Position numbers and translations under genes: made by a program. From positions 17,727,204 through 17,791,203 of the forward strand of contig OZ024810.1 of NCBI GenBank assembly GCA_964017045.1: 64,000 nt of DNA, given 5' to 3'. The notes beneath the pieces are model-generated. The model saw only the letters and a list, made by a program, of their open reading frames with translations, did not search any database and was not told the origin of the DNA. Of this stretch, positions 57,315 through 64,000 are shown piece by piece; position 1 is the stretch's first letter; each line of letters begins with the position of its first letter. The stretch comes from Omphiscola glabra (taxonomy: Eukaryota > Mollusca > Gastropoda > Lymnaeidae).

Positions 57315-59000
57315 ACACAACTCCCCACACACACCACCCCCAAATCTGTTTCTCTGATTTTCAAAGGGAAGATGAAAGAAAAATGGCACTAATTTCATGA
57401 AATAAAGTTCCCGATTACTTGCGTTAAATTAGATTCTTAAAAAAAATATCGCAAGTGTGTTTGGTGTGTATTATTTTCTTCTGTTTTTCTGAAATGGTGA
57501 AATAAATCTGCGGTGTAAAAGTGGGTGGGACATTAGAATATTAAAATAAAATAATTTTAAAATGCATAAAAAGGGTGTATACGAAACAATTTGTTTTTAG
57601 GGTTTGTTTAATTATAACAGTGAAAAAAATCCTTGTTCACAAAAGTTGATTGTTGTAAAAAAGCATCAATTTTTTGGGAGGGCTGCATCCTCGGGAGCAA
57701 TATCGACCTTTTGAGCATAAGCAGTAGATTTACTTGGGGGTGCGGGGCGCACCCGCTGACATCACCACAGGTGGGAGGGGGGGTGAAATCCTCATAGTTG
57801 CATGACACTATCACAGGGGGCTGACACCATCACAGGGGGGTGGTACCATCACAGGGGGGTGACACCAAATGGAGAAAAAAAATTAAAGTTGACTGAGCTC
57901 AGTCAAGTCGTTTCATAACAGACCTAAGTTGAATACAAGAGGAGGGCGACGCCAGAGCAGGGTTCCACAGGGAAAGGGTGCAACCAGAGTAGGGTGCCAC
58001 AAGGAAAGGGTGTCACCAGAGTAGAGTGCCACCAGAGTAGGGTAACCACGGCAGGTTCCATCAGAGCAGGGTGTCACCATAGTAGTAACTCGGTGGAGGT
58101 CCAAGGGGAAAGTCTGGAAGGGATTTGCCAACCGTCCTTAAATTTACCAATAGTTGGTAAAAATTTGACCTAATATGACTAGTAGGCATTTTAGGTAGGA
58201 TGTCCGTATAAAAATTAGACTTCAACAAAAATTTTTAAAGGTTGCTTTTAACTTTTATACGCATAATGAAGAGAAAGCCGGTGAGGATGTCAGGCAATAA
58301 ACTTAAACGCCTACAATTAGGACCATGTCTCATGGTCAAATGACATATTGTCATTATTTCATATAAACGTGTGTATTTGTTGTTTGACATCATAGGCCTA
58401 CAAAGTGTCATAGAATATTGTCGTACGGATATTGGATGTTTATTTTATAGCTTCATAGTTACAACAACATAACTTTAAAAGCGTCTCCTTAAAAATGCTA
58501 TTTGACCGTAAAAATTGTTGAGATTTAGTATCTTTGTCCATAAATTTAATTTTACTTAGTTGGCAAACCTGAGTGTCACCACCACCCCCCCCCCCTCTTT
58601 TTTTTCTGTGAGGGTGTCACCCGGTGCAGACTGCGCCCCCCCCCCCACTTTCTGTACCCCCTGCACACACTCTCCCGCTTTAATTATCTTTATCTGTCAC
58701 TCACTAAATCCAAAATACTCGTTTGCTGTACCATTCATTTAATATACCATTCGTTTACTGTTCCATTAGCCTCCAAATATAAATAAATGCATGCATTTAT
58801 TCTTTTTGCCGCCCCCCCCCCCTTACTTTTTGGGTCCAGGGGCCTACATCCCATTGCCCTCCTTTTTGCATTTTGACATGTAGTCTAAACCACTAGCAAT
58901 TGACTGACTAACAATGTTCACCCCCTTTTGTAATTCGCCTCTATTTCGTATTTCTACGCTTAACGCTAACAATCGATAAAATCGTTCCAAAACCCCCTCG
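57315..59000. other. Intergenic, MITE debris and G/C-run simple sequence
   Basis: No gene seen. Holds degenerate CATCACAGGGGGGTGACACC-type and GGGTGCCACAAGG-type short repeats (57,770-58,090) and a GGGTGTCACCCGGTGCAGAC fragment (58,610) related to 10,640-10,730. Confidence 0.5.
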
Positions 59001-60826
59001 TCTCTTCCCCTGGTGAACTAAGAGACTGCGTGGTCGCCTAGGAAACTGAAGAGAAAAAAAACCCTCTCAATTCTCATTGGATGGAAAAGGTCGATCGTAG
59101 TGTCGATTCCCGAGGAAAGAAAGAAAAAAAAAAGGCAGCGACGTCTCAAATGAGTGAGAAATTGTGCCAGTCGATATTATGCCTGTGTTGTAGCATGTGT
59201 GTCGCCGGTCGAGATGAGCTGAGAGCAGCACGCTTCCTGGCCCGGTGACACTGGGTAAGCGACAGGATAGGACGGGGTGGATGAATGAAGGAGAAACGTT
59301 TGGTCGGGAAATTTGTCTTTTTACTAGAAGTTAACACAGTGGTAAGAACAATAGTGTTAATAATTATAATAAATCTTAGTCGCGTGTGATATAGATGAAG
59401 CATGGTAGTCAATAGTGTAACCTTGTTGCAAATCGTCAGTGATTCAAAAAGTCTACTAGCGTCCATGTATTATTAGTACTTTTAGACATTAGACCTACAC
59501 TACACTGCCTACACTATGCATCGTCAGATGTCAGTTATTTATGATTGTTAATAATTAGAATATGTTATTAGTTTTGTGAATTACGTGCAATTTTATTGTT
59601 TGCCCTTTAAACTTTAGCTTGGACTAGGAACCCGGGCTAGCTACATTTTATATGTACGGCCACGGAGATGCGTACTTTTTAAAAGTTAAATAAGTACGCC
59701 TTTTTATAAAAATTAAAAGTCTATACTATAGAACCTTATTGGCAGTGCCATAATAGAAAGGGTGTAGTGGAGTCGGTCCACCCTTGTTGGGCAACACTTA
59801 TTTCCTTTACTTTTACATTGAGGGCTTGCATTTTCAGCCAAGTGCTGTTATTTTCGTAGAAGGAGGACAGCAAAATACTTGGCCTTTGCCTACCTGGGCG
59901 GCACCAACCCTAGCTACACAACTAGAGTTTAGGCCTATGTTGGCCTAACATTCAACTATATTATGTAATATAGAAAATATAACAATAACCTTTCAACAAC
60001 CCCATCATTTCCTACCCCCCCCCCAATCTTACTCTTCATACACTACCTTCTCCCTCCCATGGTTTCTCTAGGCATCGCTAAAGTAAACTGCCCCTAAGCA
60101 AATTTATTGCCCCCCCCCCAATAGCAAACTGCCACCCCAAAAGCAAATCCCCCCCCCCCCCCCAAGCCGGAAAGAACAATTCTGAATAAAGCTAAAAACT
60201 CACCTTATCATCAAAATATGTGAAATTGCAGAACCAATGTAATATTGCTTCAAATGATATATTATATAGCAGGATGATTTTTATTTAATGCTAATCTTGT
60301 AGTAAAAGGCCATCCATAAATAAAGTCATAGAACCCACCCACCCCCCCACCCCCCAACTTAGGCTGTCACATCTTTTATAATAATACTGCATTTGATGTT
60401 AAATATTTGAAGCATTACCTTACAGGATCTGTCCATCACTGTATCATAATGGCCTATTTTGTAATCAATACTTTTTTTTGTATTAATATTGGTTGGCAGG
60501 TACCAAATATTGGCTATCATTTTAAAATGTAAATTTTCTTCAAATTCATACAATTATGTCAACTTTTAAAGTGGGATTGATAGGGAGTTATCAATTATTT
60601 AATTCCAACATGCTGTACAAATAATATGATTATGTAGTCACTGCTGTTAATGTTGATTAACATTGTACAAATTGATTGTTTTTACAGAAATATTAATATT
60701 TTAGTTAACAATGATCTACCCAAAGTTACACACCTCAAAATTTTTTGCTGGCACCAATCTTAAAATATTTAAATAATTAATAAATGCAAGAATAAATTAC
60801 TTTTCCCACTGATTTGCTTTCCTCAG

Positions 60827-63800
60827 GTGAAGATGTAAGCTGACAAGAGTTACTTCTAGTATGGAAGTGAGATGTGAAGGTGCAAGAGGAAAAATTGATA
60901 AGGGAGACCATGCCCGTCAACTTACCACTTTTTCCTCATGTAAAAATAGACACAGGTAACAACAATCAGATTTTATTTTTTTTATTTCCTTTTAATTTTT
61001 CCTTACAAATGGATACATTAAAAAACATGTTAGCTGAGAGCACTTTGCTTTTTCTCATATGAAAATAGACATATGAATAATGTTTATTAAAAAATAACAC
61101 TTTCCAGTTATTATTTATTTTAAAATAGATGAGATTACAGGTAATTTATTTACTATTTAAAAAAAAAAAATCAATTTTTTTTCCATTTGTAAACACAGAT
61201 ACAGGTTAAATTTGTTGTAAAAGAATAACAGATTTTTTTTTGTTGTTGTAAGTTTCAGAGAACTATATAAAACCAAGTGAATTCTATTAAATGTTTCATA
61301 AATTCTTGTTGTTCATTCTGCAGATGCTCAGAAGTTGTTGGTTGCATTACCTACTCTTGAATCGAGACTCCCGAACAAGGAGCCTGAGATTCATTACTTG
61401 CGGAGATTTTTGCGTAATAGGAATTTACATCTTATTCTCAGGGTAAACCTCCTTAATATTTATTTTGTAATAATCTTTTTCTAACTATCTGCACCCAACT
61501 TTTAAAAAAAAAATGTGGGCACACCATTATTGATTGTAACTATAATTAAATTTTTTTAAAGTTTTTGAAAACAATTTACAAATTAAATTAATTTTCATGC
61601 AAACTATTCCTTATAATTGAATCAGTGTGTAGGCCTATTTGAAAGCTCATGTAACATTTTTCTAGGCATCTCAGATCTCTTTCTTCTAGATATTTAAAGA
61701 CCCACTCATTTAGTTTCTTCTGAGATATCTTATGTCACTCTCATTTAGTTTCCTCAACAAACAAAAAAACCATAGTGATCCAAGTTTTATTTTGTTTCCT
61801 TTAAATGCATGTGTGATAAACTGAACTGATGACCCGGTAAACCTTTTTTTTTTTTTTTAACTAGGACATAGTGTTGCATCTATTGCTTGTTATAATCTGA
61901 AGAAGAAAAAAAGAAACCAACAAGATGTAATTGTTACAACATCAGTTATAGTATACTTATTGCCTATACATTTAATTTAGCTTTGTTGGTGGCCCTAGCA
62001 GTTTTTGCTAAAATCTTCCAATTGCTAACATGCATTATATCAGACAAATGTTAAATTTTTTATTGGAAGTTTTTGGGCTTTTTTTTTGTTGTTGTTGCTT
62101 TTTGTAGCTTGGTGCAAACTCTTAAGATGGTTTCCTGATTGGTTACACCTCTGTCATCATCTAAGGGTCACCCAAGGTTACATTGGTGCTGTTTTTAAAT
62201 TTAAAAAAACCTGGAAATTAAAATTACAGGCCTATATAATCTATACAAGGATTTTTAATTATTGTCTCAATATAGTCTGGCGAGAATGCTTTTTATTTCA
62301 AGCAGTACTAAAAATTACAAAAATGTATATTTCAGATTTATCGGCAATTCAGATCACAACAAGGCAGCAAAAAACCAGCAGCAGATTTTGCAGTATCGCA
62401 GGCAGCAGATGTAGGTGCTGCATGGAATATATTTCACTTCCAAATTTTAAACAGAAAGTTAAAACTTTCTCTAGTCTAAATTGCTAAAAAAAAATTTAAA
62501 AAATCTGTTGTTGAAATGAATTTTCCCTTAGCTTTCATTGTTCAGGTTTTTGCGTTTTTATTGTTTAAAAAAAAAGGAATAAATAGCAATTAGTACTTAA
62601 ATTTAAAGAAATAAGCTCAAACTTTCTTTTTGATGAATTTTCCCCTCAGTAGGATAGGCCTCCTACTTTAGCTTGACATAATTATTTCATTATATTCATA
62701 ATGACTATAGTTATCACCTGTAAACAATAGCTGCTGCAGTTATTGCTACAATTTCAATGGAAGACAAAGCAATAAAAAAAAAAATTATAATTAACAGCAC
62801 ATTGATTGCTCAGGAACAACAAACATTTGCTAACCAATCACCATTTTAAAGCGAATTAACGGCATTACAATACAGCAACTTTGATGATTTTGACTTTAGG
62901 GTGAGGCTTAGACTAGTTAACATCATACTGGTTGAATTGTCTAGCTTCATTCACACTTCTGATCCCCAATGTTTTCATTTCTATCGCCACCTATTTTTTC
63001 GTAAACCACTCAGACTATTTTCAGCACATCTTATTTATACATTTCATCTCCTATACTATACTACCATCTGCTCATCTCAAACTCTCCCTAGACTATTTTC
63101 AGCACATCTTATTTATACATTTCATCTCCTACACTACCATCTGCTCATCTCAAACTCTCCCTAGACTATTTTCAGCACATCTTATTTATACATTTCATCT
63201 CCTATACTACCATCTGCTCATCTCAAACTCTCCCTAGACTATTTTCAGCACATCTTATTTATACATTTCATCTCCTACACTAACCATCTGCTCATCTCAA
63301 ACTCTCCCTAGACTATTTTCAGCATATCTTATTTATACATTTCATCTCCTATACTACCATCTGCTCATCTCAAACTCTCCCTAGACTATTTTCAGCACAT
63401 CTTATTTATACATTTCATCTCCTATACTACCATCTGCTCATCTCAAACTCTCCCTAGACTATTTTCAGCACATCTTATTTATACATTTCATCTCCTATAC
63501 TACCATCTGCTCATCTCAAACTCTCCCTAGACTATTTTCAGCACATCTTATTTATACATTTCATCTCCTATACTACCATCTGCTCATCTCAAACACTCCC
63601 TAGACTATTTTCAGCATATCTTATTTATACATTTTATCTCCTATACTACCATCTGCTCATCTCAAACTCTCCCTTTAGTTGCACACTACTGTACAATCAT
63701 AAATTATGTCTTACACTTACATTTTTTTATTTACATTTGCACATTTGTCTATGAGCCCATTAATGATATGTCAAAGCTAACATGATGACATATATCCTAT

Positions 63801-63892
63801 TTTTATTGAAGGTATACTGTGAAATTAGATACAGAATAGAGGACCCCATAGTCCATGAACTTCTTGGAATTTTATCAAAACCTCATATGCAG
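60827..63892 (+). CDS. L27-domain MAGUK-type scaffold (MPP3/MPP7-like), 5' part, runs off the window
   Basis: Coding exons 60910-60955, 61324-61442, 63812-63892, with phases agreeing; 82 residues visible. The first in-frame ATG is MPVNLPLF. Residues about 16-62 (AQKLLVALPTLESRLPNKEP, then LHLILRVYCEI) follow the L27 pattern of MPP3/MPP7, and residues 67-82 (PIVHELLGILSKPHMQ) follow the end of the second L27. The roughly 35 residues that usually separate them are absent. Such proteins build membrane-associated polarity or adhesion complexes through L27, PDZ, SH3 and guanylate-kinase domains; the later domains would lie beyond the window. Exon 60827-60955 starts after TTTCCTCAG and carries 83 nt of 5' UTR. 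Confidence 0.62.
60910..60955 (+). CDS. L27 gene first coding exon
   Basis: MPVNLPLFPHVKIDT plus one base, donor gtaaca. An in-frame TGA at 60868-60870 precedes the ATG, so this is the first possible AUG in frame. Confidence 0.6.
61324..61442 (+). CDS. L27 gene exon 2
   Basis: Flanked by ttctgcag and gtaaac. Encodes most of the first L27 helix bundle (LPNKEPEIHYLRRFLRNRNL). Confidence 0.7.
62980..63675 (+). repeat. 73-bp minisatellite in L27 gene intron
   Basis: About nine units containing CTATTTTCAGCACATCTTAT and CATCTGCTCATCTCAAACTC, ending about 140 bp before the next exon. Confidence 0.95.
63812..63892 (+). CDS. L27 gene exon 3
   Basis: Flanked by attgaag and gtttgt. Encodes VYCEIRYRIEDPIVHELLGI and LSKPHMQ, fusing the end of L27-1 to the end of L27-2. 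Confidence 0.68.
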
Positions 63893-64000
63893 GTTTGTTG
63901 GATAATGTCGAGTTTATAAGAAACTAATCAATATATTTCCTGGACTAAACATGAAAAGTTTCATAAAAAGAATTGTAGTAAAAAAAATTTGAAATGTGAA

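Noticed and set aside
59146..59466. 106-codon minus-strand ORF as first exon of the Ig-like gene
   Set aside because: No signal peptide pattern or convincing donor. A GTAAGC donor-like site at about 59,252 on the plus strand instead hints at a non-coding first exon of the L27 gene, but this is not supportable.

Overview
The window is animal nuclear DNA: split genes with GT-AG introns (plus one AT-AC and one probable GC-AG intron), AT-rich intergenic sequence, very many tandem arrays, and small non-autonomous DNA transposons. I infer a mollusc, most likely a freshwater pulmonate snail. The argument is indirect: it rests on the transposon mix, including a SPIN-like hAT element of a type reported from the snail Lymnaea, and on a lineage-specific Ig-like receptor. 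No species call is possible from sequence alone.

Layout. 1-11,300: intergenic, no recognisable gene, with degenerate minisatellites and GA-, CAAA- and AT-rich simple repeats. 11,324-23,335 (+): a complete 19-exon NOP2 (NOL1/p120) rRNA cytosine-5 methyltransferase gene, 599 residues as I assemble it. It retains the classic U12-type AT-AC intron, and its introns hold SPIN-like hAT, piggyBac-like, pogo-like and unclassified MITEs. 24,699-54,036 (-): one large gene on the opposite strand, convergent with NOP2. I assembled it exon by exon, with phases agreeing at every junction: Ig-like cysteine-rich exons, a 16-nt microexon, an NGT-repeat and Thr-rich mucin-like stalk, a second Ig-like module, one transmembrane helix and a short cytoplasmic tail. 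Its 5' end and signal peptide were not found. Two 82-nt exons (53,955-54,036 and 50,104-50,185) are paralogous and phase-equivalent. 54,037-59,000: tandem arrays and MITEs. 60,827-63,892 (+): the first coding exons of an L27-domain scaffold of the MPP3/MPP7 MAGUK type, running off the right edge.

The most unusual feature is the relation between minisatellites and splice sites in the Ig-like gene. Donor or acceptor sites of at least three of its exons lie in the first unit of a tandem array that copies the splice site many times. In the mucin-stalk exon the 30-bp array (about 25 units, each with a GTGAGT donor) also stays open in frame, so alternative donor choice could change stalk length in 10-residue steps. 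NOP2 exon 18 shows a smaller case, with its donor triplicated.

The three genes have no evident shared pathway: NOP2 is nucleolar ribosome biogenesis, the minus-strand gene looks like a cell-surface receptor, and the L27 gene is a membrane-associated scaffold.
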